DNA from: Anticarsia gemmatalis
Taxonomy: Eukaryota; Arthropoda; Insecta; Lepidoptera; Erebidae
NCBI RefSeq assembly: GCF_050436995.1
Contig: NC_134770.1
Location: forward strand, 1,746,501 to 1,810,500
Direction of reading: 5' to 3'
DNA length: 64,000 nucleotides
The first letter of the stretch is position 1. Each line of letters begins with the position of its first letter. The notes beneath the pieces are model-generated. The model was not told the DNA's origin and did no database searches. It was given only the letters and a program-made list of their open reading frames with translations. A program made the translations under genes and the position numbers. Shown one piece after another: positions 1-12,284 of the stretch.

Positions 1-391
1 TTAATTATAAAATTAACCAATACAACAACAAAGTAACTCAAAAGCTTCATACATCAAAATTACCGTTATTTCGTAACATACAATATCAGACCATTCGATG
101 CCGGTCATTGATTGATGAAACCGTTTGAAACTTAAAGATGCTATTACACGAACAACCTCTTAGATAATTGCGCTACATATAATGGGAACATGTTATTTAT
201 TGTAGCTGTTTATTTGATCTATCTATCCCATAATTATTTATAGTATACTTTGAAGCGATGTTTAAACAATTTGAAGGCACTTAAAGGGCTCTGTTTCTTA
301 TTGACGTTTCAAAACACAAATTATGGATATATCAAAAAGATGGTAATGGTCTCTGTAAGCCAAAAATACTAAAACCCTTGACTCTTGAGCC
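1..391. other. Unannotated AT-rich DNA
   Basis: No coding signature, terminal repeats or recognisable repeat family seen. Confidence 0.5.
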
Positions 392-399
392 CTCTAGAA

Positions 400-572
400 C
401 AGGGGTTCCCAAACTTTTAGCCAGAGACCACTTTTATATTACTCTTGTTAGCAGGGACCACTATGTTAGTATATTAAAATTAAAGTGTAATAATTACCCA
501 GAAAATTTAAAATTTTCAAATCTTTCGCGGACCACATTTTGACTTCTGCGGACCACGGGTTGGGAACCACTG
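400..572. mobile_element. Non-autonomous hAT-type MITE
   Basis: A 173-bp element begins CAGGGGTTCCCAAAC and ends GTTGGGAACCACTG, so the ends are short imperfect terminal inverted repeats of the CAGNGGTTCCCAA kind known for hAT transposons. It is flanked by an 8-bp target-site duplication, CTCTAGAA (392-399) and CTCCAGAA (573-580), with one mismatch. Eight bases is the usual hAT duplication size. There is no transposase reading frame inside, so it would have depended on a transposase supplied in trans. Confidence 0.85.
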
Positions 573-580
573 CTCCAGAA

Positions 581-771
581 GAATATACCAAAACAAACAG
601 AAGTAACTATGTAAAGTAAATTTAACCTTATAGCTTTCCTCTTCCTCTCAGGAGTCACAGAAAGGTGGACGATGAGTAAGTTACGCTGAACAACTGCGAT
701 ATACAAACTTTGCATTTCCTCAATAACAATGTCAACTGGTTTTTAAGTATATAGTTTCTTCGTGAGGAGCA
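581..771. other. Unannotated DNA
   Basis: No recognisable element or coding signal. Confidence 0.4.
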
Positions 772-845
772 GGACTCAAAGCCTAACCCCTCCCCCATTA
801 CGGGAGGAGACCCTCGCCCAGCAGTAGGACATTAATGGGTTACAT
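772..845 (+). mobile_element. 3' end of tRNA-headed SINE (family A)
   Basis: This fragment carries the 3' tail of the SINE seen complete at 4843-5171 (minus). The tail words are CCTAACCCCTCC, GGGAGGAGACCC, GCCCAGCAG and ATGGGTTA. The tRNA-related head is missing, so the copy is 5'-truncated, as is common for copies made by target-primed reverse transcription. Confidence 0.7.
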
Positions 846-1245
846 TTATTTGTTTAGTTTTTAGTTTCTCCGTGATCTTCTTTCACAATTGGAATAGATA
901 AATAATTCTAATACACACGTTGTTACGTACTTTTTACTTTCTACCACTTTCGAGGTAAATAAATGGCTTACTGCTGTTTTATAAATCATTTTCTTTCATA
1001 CTGTTTTCTAAACAGGAAACCTGCAAAGTGATGTTTTATTTTTATATTTAATTTAATGGGTTTTCCCTATTTGCTTTTTATCTCAAGGATTTCTTTCAAC
1101 TTTAGACAAGGAAGTCTTAGGGGTTGTTTTTGTATTGAGAAATGTTTTACGTAAATATGTTAGCAATAAGGTAAGGGAGAGGTTTAAATTAAGCTAATGT
1201 TATTATCAAAACGATGAATGCCGAACGTAAGTAAGAGTAAGTAAA
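846..1245. other. Unannotated AT-rich DNA
   Basis: Nothing recognised. Confidence 0.4.
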
Positions 1246-1490
1246 TCTATACTAATTTTATAAAGCTGAAGTTTGATTGTTTGAACGCGCTAATCTCAAG
1301 AACTACTGGTTTTATTTGAAAAAAATATTTTTGCGTTGAATGGACCATTTATCGAGGAACCCTTTAGGTTATATAACATCACGCTACAACCAATAGTACC
1401 AGAGTAGCAGTTAAAAATGTTACAAAAACGGGAAAAATTATGACCCATTCTCTTTTATGTGACGCAGGCGAAGTTGCGCGGGTCAGCTAG
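1246..1490 (+). mobile_element. Non-autonomous Helitron-like element
   Basis: The element starts TCTATACTAATTTTATAAAG, preceded by A, and ends GCGGGTCAGCTAG, followed by T. This fits the Helitron rule of insertion between A and T with TC at the 5' end and CTRR at the 3' end, and there are no inverted repeats or target duplication. A short hairpin-capable stretch (GACGCAGGCGAAGTTGCG) lies just before the end. About 245 bp and without a RepHel gene. It belongs to the same family as 1983-2245, 3353-3595, 47793-48070 and 59440-59661. Confidence 0.75.
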
Positions 1491-1982
1491 TATACCATAA
1501 AGAAGAGCGATTTTGACCCTCCTAAAATATGTTAAGTCAAAACATGGACTACCCCAGTATAGAAACATACAATATTATTTGCTAAAACATCTGCCTAAAT
1601 AAAACTATTTCGGTCAAGCTTTTAAATGTAATAGCCCACGAATCCTTACGTCACTATTATCTTAACACAAACAATAACAAGTGAACGACGCTGTTGTGGC
1701 TAACGAGTCGTTTGTTCACATTGTTCATTCATTCATTCAGTTCTCATTCACTCACTCGTTCAATGTATGCAGACTTGACCATTGTGCTATTATTGGACTA
1801 GTTGCTTTATTGTCATTTGTAACTGTGTAGAGCTGATATTGTTGTAGGTCTATGTTTCAAGTTTAGTTTAACAACTTTTACGTTTGATATTTACGTTCAG
1901 ATAAAGGATTGACATAGAAAAAAGTATTTTTTTTATTGAAAGGATAGACATTAATTTAATGTCACTAGGATATATGGAGTTA
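1491..1982. other. Unannotated DNA with a TTCA tract
   Basis: Mostly featureless. A short degenerate TTCA/CTCA tandem tract lies at about 1724-1762. Confidence 0.45.
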
Positions 1983-2245
1983 CTAGCTGACCCGCGCAAC
2001 TTCGCTTGCGCCACATAAGAGATTTTCCCTGGTTTTGTAACATTTTTTACTGGTACTTCGCTCCTATTGGTCGTAGCGTAATGATATATGCCTTCCTCGA
2101 TAAATGGGCTATCTGGGCTATCTAACACTGAAAGAATTTTTCAAATCGGACCAGTAGTTCCTGAGATTAGCGTTGTTTGTTTGTTTGTTTGTTTGAACAA
2201 ACTAACAAACAAACAAACTCTTCAGCTTTATAATATTAGTATAGA
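1983..2245 (-). mobile_element. Helitron-like element with inverted TTTG microsatellite
   Basis: On the minus strand it starts TCTATACTAATATTATAAAG (after A) and ends GCGGGTCAGCTAG (before T), the same family as 1246-1490. The 5' TTTG tract is unusual here. On the plus strand, GTTTGTTTG repeats are followed directly by AACAAACAAAC repeats (about 2173-2218), giving a hairpin-forming inverted microsatellite. The other copies have a simple one-direction tract. Confidence 0.8.
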
Positions 2246-3352
2246 TAGTATAGATTTAAGGTGTTTCAGCAGCATTGGGAATTGAGTAACTAAATTAATA
2301 ACAATGTTAATTTAATTGTCACAATTCATACTTTCTTAAGACGTCAGAACCTACTTCACGTTCACTAAGGCACGGAGATGCTACGATCAAATTAAAATAT
2401 AATTATACAGCCATATATTGTGGAGCCACACTAAAGTTTACTTATATATCTTGACCATTACTTACCGATTTCTAAGTGCAATTGGCAATAAAAACCCCGT
2501 AACATGGGTTCTACAAAAGAATTTCATATCATTTCAGCAACAAAATATCAAAAGTAAACGCCGAACGACCTTCAAACATATAAGTGCATTTCCTAAATAA
2601 CTGTAACAACCACAAATATGTACTATTTCCACAAGTTAACACATTCAATCTAAACATTAAACTGAATTTCAAGAATACACTGAAACGCATCAAAATATAG
2701 AACAAAACACTTATTAAAAAATAAACCCTATTACTTTAACACTATAGCTTAAATTTGAGCAAACAATTCAACTTCACATCGAAATGTAAAACAAAAAAAT
2801 CATCGAATATTAAACCTTATCACAAAAGCAATAAAATTTAAATTTGAACAAACTATAGGACGTCGCAACTATTCAACATTTTGGCAATCTAAAATCAACT
2901 CTATGTTAACAAAGATAAGGTATATTTTTAAATGGTTTTTGTAAGTATGAATGTTTTGTATGAATTGCATCAAATACGTAATGAAAGTACTAACGCCAGT
3001 TGGCTTTTAGATATAAATGTCACTATTGACGTTTAGTACGCACTAACTGTTTGTCAAAATGTGGGTACTTTGATATTTGTTGTGATGTGTGTTAATTGTT
3101 TGATGTGGTTTAGTAGTCTATATTGTGAATAGGTAGAAGTTATGAATGTACTGAAACGGCAGTAATTCTAAGTTATTGTTATTGGCGATTGATTTAGTAG
3201 TTTTATTTTAATCACGATAGTGAAAATTCAGTGACACTTCAGTATTTGGCCGTTGGATACAGATTTCAAAGTTGCTAATATATTGAATTTATGATGGAAT
3301 TAATTTGTATTGCTTAGTTAATCGTTTGTAATATTATGTTTATCTATACTAA
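2246..3352. other. Unannotated AT-rich DNA
   Basis: No coding signal. About 2640-2870 contains loosely repetitive AT-rich phrases (TTAAATTTGA/AGCAAACAATTC versus TTAAATTTGA/ACAAACTATA), too weak to call a repeat. The Helitron start motif TCTATACTAA is doubled at 3343-3360. Confidence 0.4.
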
Positions 3353-3595
3353 TCTATACTAATATTATAAAGCTGAAGAGTTTGTTTGTTTGTTTGAACG
3401 CGCTAATCTCAAGAACTACTGGTCTGATTTGAAAAATTCTTTCGGTGTTAGATAGTCCATTTATCGAGGAAGGTTATAGGCTATATATCATCACGCTACT
3501 AACAATAGGAGCAGAGTACCAGTGAAAAATGTTACAAAAACGGGGAAAATTTTTAACGCTTATGTAACGCAAGCGAAGTTGCGTGGGGCAGCTAG
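3353..3595 (+). mobile_element. Non-autonomous Helitron-like element
   Basis: Starts TCTATACTAATATTATAAAG after A, has a short TTTG tract, and ends GGGGCAGCTAG before T. The ends and body match 1246-1490 and 47793-48070. The CAAGCGAAGTTGCG hairpin is present just before the end. The first ten bases of the start motif are also present in tandem immediately upstream (3343-3352), either an end-duplication or a second insertion at the same site. Confidence 0.8.
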
Positions 3596-4829
3596 TATTA
3601 GATAAACATAATTTATGTGTTCAATCTGTGTCTATCCTGTGTATTACCTGGTTAGGGACTACGTTACTTTGATAACAATTAATCACATTCAAAAATACAT
3701 AAAAAACGACTGCTTACACAGAAAATAACATTTAAGCGAATCATTTACCTAGAAATATAAGCATCATCATGAATACAACAATTTTAATTCTCATCTACAC
3801 AGATTCTTCAAAGCTACAAAAACAAATGAAAAAAACCCACAAAGCTGAGTAGCACCCGCTATAAATACTAAACAATTTCAACGAGCAATCCGTTGCACAT
3901 TTAGCACGGTAAATAAATAAAAACAAACGACTATTAATCCGTTAATATCGCACTACTTGTGACTCAGCCCGTGAGTAAGATGAGATGACATTCAAATAGA
4001 TGCGTTTGATTGTTTTTCATACATGCATCATAAGTATAAAAATATATTCACGTATTTCTATGCTTTAGCATTTTGAGAGCTAGTTATTTGAGAATTCACG
4101 CTTGTGCATGACTAATTTTCACAAAATTTGGTAAAGATTGTTGCAAATCGGGCATAACATATAGGTACACTCGTTAGTTGTCAAAAAATTACTCATCTTC
4201 AACAGTAAACATCTTCACAAGCTCGCCAATTGCATGCAGGTACTAATCTAACTAATCTTTTTTTGTAAAATGTCAACTGAAATGGAATACTGTGTAAGTT
4301 TCCTCCCGACATTTTAGAGAGATGAAAGCGAATCGTAGTATTAATTTATGTTTTGTCATCGGCTAATTATAGGCAAAATTTACTCAAGTTGTTGCAGCTC
4401 ACAATTTATATTTATATTTATTTATTTATTTACTATGCGGAGTACAAAACCTTAATTCCTAAAGCAAGAATAACCTTTAAAGAACATAATTACCTTTCAA
4501 TAAAACGTTTCAGAATATGTAACACCATTCACATCATACTCACAATTTCGCCTCAATACAAAACTTTACATTTCAATAAAAACTTGACAAATGAACTCGT
4601 AGGAAACAAATTAAAGGCGTATACACAAAGTTAGTCGTACAATTTAACCCGCGTACACAAGTACGCAACAAGTTATGTTTCAAAAGGTTCTTTAATGAAT
4701 GGCTGTACATTGATTGATTAACAAACCACTCGCAAGTTAACGATGTGAAAAGTTCACGAATTTTATTTTGAAATCGAAATATGGAGTTGCTTTTTCAATT
4801 GTAGAACTTTGTGCTTACATGCCTTTTGA
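3596..4829. other. Unannotated AT-rich DNA
   Basis: No gene or element recognised. A short TTTA microsatellite lies near 4403-4432. Confidence 0.4.
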
Positions 4830-4842
4830 CGTCAATATTTAA

Positions 4843-5171
4843 AAATAGTAAATTTAACCCATTACTGTCCCACTGCTGGGCAAGGGTCTCCTCCCGTAAT
4901 GAGGGAGGGGTTAGGCCTTGCGTCCACCACGCTGGCCAAGTGCGGGTTGGGGACTTTGCATGCCCTCAATAAATGTATTAAACAAATTTTAGGCATGCAA
5001 GGTTTCACGATGTTTTCCTTCACCGTTGGAGCATGTGATAATTATTTCTAATACACACATAACTTCGAAAAGTCATTGGTGTGTTGCCTCGGATTCGAAC
5101 CTGCGACCACTTGCGTAGGAGGTGTCAACTTATACCACTCGGCTATCACTGCTCTTTAATGCTCAGCTCTG
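4843..5171 (-). mobile_element. Complete tRNA-headed SINE (family A)
   Basis: The minus-strand 5' part carries a tRNA-like RNA polymerase III promoter: box A TAGCCGAGTGGT and box B GGTTCGAATCC (near 5090-5150). The body follows, with CATGCCT, CCCCAACCCGCA and the GCCAGCGTGGTGGAC block. The conserved 3' tail is GGAGGAGACCC/GCCCAGCAGTGGGACAG/ATGGGTTAAAT. A 13-bp direct repeat, CGTCAATATTTAA/T, flanks the element (4830-4842 and 5172-5184), supporting LINE-assisted insertion. Many truncated copies of the same tail occur across the window. Confidence 0.85.
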
Positions 5172-5184
5172 CGTCAATATTTAA

Positions 5185-6600
5185 TGAATAAAAAATCACA
5201 ATAATTCAATCAATATCACAATAAAAAAATCACAATCGATTCTATGCTAAGCTTCAATTATGCATCTATGGTTATAAACATATTGATGTTCTAGAATGGA
5301 AAAACAAATCTGTGGTTTTTTTGTAGTCAATAAGAAAGCTTTAATACATAATTATTAGCACATTATGACTCTTGGAACTCATCACACGAAACATTGGTTG
5401 ACTTGTAGCAAGATGGGTCAGTGACATAAAACATAAAAAGTAGAAGGAAAAACTGGCCATTATGATGATATTGATGATGTCTTTAGTCATCACTCAAAGT
5501 CAGTACAAATGCCTTCAAGTAACGTCAATACTAAGATCTCACTCATCTAAAAAAAGAGTATCAAACACACTCAGTCAAGAAAGCGTAGGTAGTAAAACGA
5601 TATCTTCTTTTATCCGTTTTCTTCTTACAATATAAAAGTAATTGTAATTTGTTGGCACTTACAAATGTATACCGTTACGTAGTAAAGTTTATTTTCAGGG
5701 ATATATAAACGTTACGTCTATACCATCGGCTGAGTATTCGATAGTATTTTTATCGATTCATCGTTTAAATTCTTTTTGTTTAGAGTTCGTATTTTATTGT
5801 ATCGTATTGATACGAAAATTATTCAACTGCGAGACACAAAGGGAAGTAATGTTCATTCATACATCTGTACATAGTGATACAATATTTAACTTAATATCAA
5901 AATTAAATGTCTTACATCGCTACTAACGTAAAATTCTGCGTAAAAAGTCAAAATACTTCTATGCTATAAATAAAAGTAGTGAAATCACCCTATAGGTTGT
6001 AGTTATATATCTGATAGGAAACTCCCTATTAGATTATTGTAAGATAACTGAAATGAAACTAAACGACTTTTGACTCGAGCTTATGTTGGTTGAGACTGAT
6101 AAGTACTCGTTACATTATCTAGTCACTATTTACAAGCTTCAAATCTTTGCATATCTAAATTCAAGATCATATTTTTAAATATCTCTCAAAAAGTATATCA
6201 AACTTAAATCCAATCAAAGTAAGACCTAACCTAAAAAAAGTTACGTATTCATCCGAAATTCCACTTTCCACTTGCAAGTGTTACGTCCCAAGTTCTATTT
6301 CCGAGCAGAAAGTTTCCGACGGTGGCAATATTCCTGCACTAGGAATTCCTAACTCGGTCGTTTTTAGCCCAAACAGGTTACAGTCTATATCCGTTAGTCT
6401 CTAAATATCTTTGTCTACAATATAGGCCAGCGTATTTTCGGTATGTCAATTTGAAATATTTTCGGCCGTGTCAATGTGTCATAGTGGGACAAAACTGCAA
6501 TTTCGGATAGTGGATTGAGTGCAATATGTTTAGACTTTTGCACTTGTTTATAGATAGTAAAAGTGATCTAATAGTGTGTACGTCTATTTCGTTGTTTCTT
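5185..6600. other. Unannotated AT-rich DNA
   Basis: Nothing recognised. The sequence is unique-looking. Confidence 0.4.
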
Positions 6601-6607
6601 TTTTCAG

Positions 6608-6696
6608 GTTATCTGAACATTAATAACATTTCAGTCAGCTAGCGACCACGACTGGTGTTATACCTACGCCGCAGCCGAAACGTCAAGCGATCTTAG
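6608..6696 (+). other. Possible short exon or repeat fragment
   Basis: A pyrimidine-rich tract ending TTTTTTCAG (6599-6607) and a good donor AG|GTAAAATT (6695 onward) bracket 89 bp of higher GC than the surroundings. A second AG at 6633-6634 gives an alternative 62-nt version. The frame reading SDHDWCYTYAAAETSSDL is open across the GC-rich part. The block CCGCAGCCGAAACGTCAAG resembles a phrase that recurs in moth genomes, so it could equally be part of an interspersed repeat. No protein family is recognised. Confidence 0.2.
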
Positions 6697-6709
6697 GTAA
6701 AATTTTAAG

Positions 6710-8729
6710 TTTTAAGTTCATGTTCATTCCCGTTAACTATTATATAGAACGCTCTTAATGTAGATAATATGAAAATGCCGGTAATATTCCTAATAATACT
6801 AGCACATAATAAAGTATTTAATGAAAAACGATGTCAAATGAATCCCACTACAAAATAAGCCACATTCGCAAGTTAATCTGTCATGCATAATCACTGAATT
6901 AATTCAGTACCAACAAAAAAAAACTAGCCCGAAATCCAAACAATAGATTACGATCATAAATCACTAACACACACATAACTCATTACAAAATGTTTACTTT
7001 CTAAAATGTCGGCAAAAAAAGCACGTAATGAATCAAAAGTAGGAAAAATTTGCGAGATTTAATTCATCAATGAATGTGTTTATTTTGGCGCGTGGTGGGG
7101 AAATGTTGCGACCTTGGGCAACGCATAGTCACCTCATTCATAGATCTGCGTTGTTTTACATTGCATGTATTACATGATACGTTTTATAGGATAGTCATCA
7201 AATCGTTATGTATTTAGTTTGGTGCCAGATTGTTTGGGAGGTGTGGAAAGAAAGGTGTATACTACACGTATATGTGGTTATATTGTTGTACATATCAAAG
7301 ACAGTTGCATGGATGGCATTTTTAATACAAGTGGGGTGATTTGAAAAATATAAAAAAGGGTCAATGAATAATATGAATACTGTCAATTTATTAAAGTTAG
7401 TGTTTTTATACGAATGTCATGTGAATGGTTGTTAATTGTATATTAAAAAATAAAATACCTTTTACAAGATTAAATAAAAGTTCTACAACTTAAAGGTACA
7501 TATTGTTTTGTGATATGATCCAAAAAAGCAGTTTTCACTTTCATTAATAATTTAATTAACCATTTAAATCGATACACAAGTAGTTTGACAGTCTCGCGCA
7601 CATGATCGTGGTAGCAAGCTGACTCAATCAGCTTGTTAGCTCTAATCTACCTACAAATGACTAATGTAAGTCAGAAGAGTCATTCATTATGTACATGTTA
7701 AATACAACGTCCTTTGTTTAGCTACGTATTATATCATATGACAGCTGTTTTAAAGACTCAAACATTACCGTGCATAATTTTTGTGACGCCATATGACAAT
7801 ATAACTAATTACTATGTTTCTTAGGCTTTTTGTGGTGAATATTTTTAGAATAAGTTGACCTTGGTCGAATTCTAGACACATAATTTGCAATTTTTTGTTC
7901 TAGTATTAGTGGAGTGATATAGATTTTACGATTTCAGCTGTTTTATAATTTTTTTATTTCCATCTATTAAAGAACGAGAAATAGAGGTACATAACTTCCA
8001 AACACGTTTTATTATTACGAGTAAACTAAGTGTATGTTGATAGTTAATTTAATGCATAATCAAGTATAATGTTAATATTTAAAAAAACACGGGATTAGTC
8101 GCGATGATGAGGATACCTAGGTTTACTTGCTGTTAGACACAGCTCGCATTAGCATGATCCCGAGAAGACTGGACATGATAAGTCATTTTGTAAACCATAT
8201 TAGTAGACTACAAGTTATGCAAACGAAAGTTTACAAGATATTACTATGAGCCTGTTGAAAAGTAGTCCATGGGCAAAAACTGGATAAAGGCATTAAATTT
8301 AGAACCAATATTGAGTACTAGACAAGAAGTCATGAAAAGCTATGGTTTAGTCATCATTATGAGACTGCTGGTCGGTAGTTTATATACCGAAGTTCGGGCT
8401 ACAAAAATCAAATTTTCTTTTCTACAGTCTCTTATCACCACGTAACAAGATCGCAAGACAATATAGGAAATATTCCATCACACAATACACGTGTAAGCCG
8501 TTAATCCAGACACCTGGATGGAAGCTGAGAGTAAACACAATCAGTTCGCGTCGAAACAGCCTGCGATACGTTCAATTATTCTATTTACGATACAACACAC
8601 GCGCCATTCAAATTGTTGAGTGCGCACTACGGGTTAACTTGTGATAACACTAGGCGTAGAATTAGCTGCTTACTTTATGCTAAGAGATTAAGTGAGGTGA
8701 AACTATACTGTTGTTATAATGTGTTGTAT
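6710..8729. other. Unannotated AT-rich DNA
   Basis: Two kilobases without a recognised gene or mobile element. Confidence 0.4.
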
Positions 8730-8849
8730 GCCCGGTTTCTGAGGTACATTTACCGGTAGTTTATCTATTCAATAGCGTTTAAGCTGACATAAACATGACA
8801 GTTCGAATAGATTACCTAGGCACTGCTAAATGTGCCTCAGAAACCGGGC
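8730..8849. mobile_element. Short TIR element (MITE), GCCCGGTTTCTGAGG ends
   Basis: The 120-bp element has ends GCCCGGTTTCTGAGGTACAT and, inverted, GCCCGGTTTCTGAGGCACAT, a nearly perfect terminal inverted repeat of about 22 bp that then degrades. No clear target duplication could be assigned, so the superfamily is undecided. A half copy of the same family lies at 54024-54075. No coding capacity. Confidence 0.7.
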
Positions 8850-8987
8850 AATAGTCTTATACGGCAGTCCACAAGGCGGCAACGACGGGTCTTGGGTTCA
8901 TTTTCATGTCGAATCGAAAAGATGAGTGCACCTGACATTTTCTAAGCGACAGGCTAGCACTCTAGAATTATGTTTTACGCTTTTCTT

Positions 8988-9122
8988 AGCCCATTACTGT
9001 CCCACTGCTGGGCAAGGTAATAGGTTTTCTCCCAAATGAGGGAGGGGTTAGACTTTCACTCTTCAGTCAACCACACTGGTCAAGCAAGAGTTGGAGACTT
9101 TGCAAGACTTCCAGAAATGTTT
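8988..9122 (-). mobile_element. SINE family A fragment
   Basis: The plus strand reads CCCATTACTGTCCCACTGCT, then GAGGGAGGGGTTAG, CCACACTGGTCAAG and TTGGAGACTTTGCA. This is the complement of the family A 3' half. The tRNA-like head is lost. Confidence 0.7.
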
Positions 9123-9477
9123 GATACTAATTTTCTCTAATCTGTGACCTAAATATAAAAATATACTGAAACCGAATTTAGTACTCTAAATATAGAATCA
9201 ATATGTGTTACGAGTTTCACTTTTATACGGCTAAAATGAAACACAGCAGGATTATGTGGGATCACAAATAAAATGAGTGTTCACGGTCGCACTGAGCGGA
9301 TAATCCCGTGTTTGTCACGCGTCATGCGTTAAAACTTAGATTTGATGATTCACTATTTTAATTTACATTTTTAGTACTTTATTTAGAAAATGTCACAATC
9401 TTGTGGAATTTACGACTGCTTGGCCTGAGGTCTGAGTTTAATTCTTAGGGCTGATTTTGTTAATTTATCTATAACAC

Positions 9478-9545
9478 CGTATTAGGTCGTTAGTTAAGGC
9501 ACCGGACTACTGATCGAGACGGCCTTTATATCCAAACTCACTATC
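9478..9545 (+). mobile_element. Possible degenerate tRNA-like SINE head
   Basis: GGTCGTTAGTTAAGGCACCGGACTACTGATCGAGACGG resembles the head of the tRNA-related SINE type seen at 24359 and 41635, but the box B region (GCCTTTATATCC) is eroded. A weak call. Confidence 0.3.
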
Positions 9546-9663
9546 TAACTCATCATTTTGTGAACTCTTACAGATGGGATTTAAGGCTTGTGTTAGTTAT
9601 AATAAAAATAAACTCGGCAACGTAATTAGTTTCAAACGCACGTTCTTTCCAAAGCATATAATA

Positions 9664-9872
9664 TTAGGTCGGGGAAAAAGTCTTTTCGCGTTATAGTATG
9701 TATGAACTTGTAATTAAAACTTTTCTGTACACAAAACAGCTCGATATTTGGGGACCTTACGAGCTCACTGAAAGAAACATAATGAACCGTGTACTCATTT
9801 GTGATTCTTGAAGCCAAAGATTTTATTACAAGTTCATACATATAATGCGAAAAGACTTTTTCCTCGATCTAA
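9664..9872. mobile_element. mariner-type MITE
   Basis: A 209-bp element has TTAGGTCGGGGAAAAAGTCT at one end and, inverted, TTAGATCGAGGAAAAAGTCT at the other. The terminal repeats extend about 50 bp to the TTGTAATAAAA region. It is flanked by the dinucleotide TA (9662-9663 and 9873-9874), as Tc1/mariner elements are. The centre keeps about 100 bp of element sequence with no transposase domain, so it is an internally deleted derivative. A truncated copy lies at 51525-51672. Confidence 0.85.
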
Positions 9873-10229
9873 TATTAATAATCTATTGTTCACCTTTCAA
9901 CTATAACAGGTAACTGAAACAATTGGTTAATTCGCAAACAATTTGCTGCAAATTAATACGCACAATACATATCCATCCTTACACCGTGGGTGTTAAACTC
10001 CAGTAACTATCAAGACCCTTTGTCTTGTCGATCTCGTTTATTTGCGTTTAATCGCAATCGCGTCTGTTTACACGCTCAATATCCGTTCTGTTACATTACA
10101 GACAAAAATGTAGGCACTATATATAGACGCCTACGTACATTTTTAGCGTATTGTGTCTGGATAGGTCGTATGTAAACTATTAGGTCATAGTGTTAAGACT
10201 TTCACGTTCATACTTTGTTATATGAATAA

Positions 10230-10440
10230 CTAGCTTTTACCCGCGTTTTAGTCCGCCACCTGAATTTTCCCATCGGAATGCATAATTTTCCCGGGGTAAA
10301 AAGTAACCTATGTCCTTTCCCGGGTATCAAAATATCTCCATACCAAATTTCATGCAAATTGGTTCCGTAGTTTAGGCGTGATTGAGTAACAGACAGACAG
10401 ACAGACAGAGTTACTTTCACATTTATAATATTAGTATGGA
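10230..10440 (-). mobile_element. Helitron-like element with GACA microsatellite
   Basis: On the minus strand it starts TCCATACTAATATTATAAAT after A and ends CGCGGGTAAAAGCTAG before T. It carries a (GACA)n/(GTCT)n tract at 10389-10408, typical of a moth family that carries along GTCT-type repeats. It is a different subfamily from the TTTG-bearing copies but obeys the same end rule. 211 bp, no gene. Confidence 0.75.
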
Positions 10441-11314
10441 TTATGAGTTAGATCGCGGAAAATTGATTTTAACGGTCAACTTTAGCCTATGGAGAGTAAT
10501 CAAGTAAAATAACGTAAAATTGGGTTTAACCAGTCATTTAGAAAATATCACAATTCATTCAAGATTAGTCGATTAATATACGCGATGAAACGCAAAACGA
10601 TGTCCGATAAACTTATAATAAAAATATAGCTACAGGTAGTTAGCCTAAGCAAGCAATAACACCAATTAAAATGTGTTATTGACATCACATTTGTGTTGTC
10701 TCCAAAGCAAAATTTTAAAACCGAAGCGTACGATTACTTGATACATTTAAGTCTCAGATAGATAGCCTATCAAACATTCTCATCTAAATATCCTATTAAC
10801 TTCAAGCCTCCACCGACATATGCCAAAAATAACCTAATCAACAAAACTCCTAAAACCTTGAACCTTTTGACCAGCCCATACAATACTTCAAACCTAACCC
10901 TGAAACTTCAGTTCATATCTTCATATCATGAAACCGGTCAAGATGGGCAGCACTTGATAGAAACCCGTGATCCACTCATAGCTAGCTGTCCATTAGAACA
11001 TAGATCAGGCACTTATAACAACGTGAAGTGGTTTATTTGTAGACTTACGTTTTAATCGCATTCAATACTGTACTTTGTATACTGAATAGAGAAGAGATTA
11101 GAATGGAAAACAAAGATTATATTGTATCGAATATAATTCTAAATTTAAAAAACGCTGTGATAAACATTTTGGGAAAACAACAACTTTTCATGCGCACACG
11201 CAGCTAATCAAAGCAAAGGTTGAATTTTAATACTTTTGAGAGGGAATCGAAGAGAGACGACCAGAAAGTGAAAGAAAAAAGCCATCCGAAAGACCTTAGA
11301 CATGGGTTTAAAAG
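10441..11314. other. Unannotated AT-rich DNA
   Basis: No recognised element. Short open frames only. Confidence 0.4.
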
Positions 11315-11400
11315 CTGTTATCACCACTGACAACAACTGGAACTTTTGACGTGCCCTCCGAGGCACGGAGACGCTCAACTCAGCTAACCACCGGCCACCC
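11315..11400 (-). mobile_element. Fragment of 5S-like SINE
   Basis: The complement reads GGGTGGCCGG, GAGCGTCTCCGTGCCTCGGA, GGGCACGTCAAAAGTTCCAG, TTGTTGTCAGT. This corresponds to the middle of the 5S-like SINE seen at 28690-28920 and 63195-63415. The 5S-like promoter part is mostly missing. Confidence 0.6.
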
Positions 11401-12284
11401 ACCTACAAATTATCCTGAACAAAAATCCTTTTACCCATTAACCGCAAATCCGAGTCACTCTTCTAAAACATACAATTTAATCCAAAGAAAATAGGCCATA
11501 ACAAAGACCACAATGAAACAGAACAATAAACATTAAAACGCGTCAGTTATGGCCAGTTAAAGAGACATCGGCGCCGCTAAGAATGCTGGCCCGTAAACTA
11601 TGAGAATACTGTGCGACACGGTTTATGTGTCAAGGTTTACAGTACACAGTACAGGTGAAGCGGATTGTTTTAGAACTTAGTTATTGTATAAAACTTTGCA
11701 TATTTTCTACTGGAAATATCGCTCCTTGAATACAAAAGGGTCACAAATCGAAAACTATAAATTTTACAGGAGAGCCAAAACAAATTTTTGAAACTGTTTT
11801 TTTATAATATTTTATATATTTATTAATTAAATATAAGATATTAATATATCATTAGATGCGTATTTTTTAGCTTTATCTATCTACGATATAAACTTTGTAA
11901 TAGCTGTTACCTATTAAGAAAAAAAAACATATAAGTCCGTTTTGCATTCAAAATTTGAACCAATATCATGAGAAATATGTCAAAAATTAAACACAGTTTT
12001 GCAAATAAAAATGGTTTATTGTACATTTTTTGGTAAAAAACCGTATCAAAAAGTAAAATCTTATTAGTAAATAAAACCATAAGTGAATAGACACCAGGAA
12101 AACATTGTATTAAACAATCTAAATTAAAAATCTTTACTTATTATTAAATAAGTAATATAATAGAGATCAACTTTGTGCGTAACTTTCATTATTCAGTAAA
12201 ATTAAACATCAATCATCATCATCAATCAATGGGTAACGTGACGGGCAGACTGAGTGCAGCAGGAGTATTAAAGAAATAAGATAA

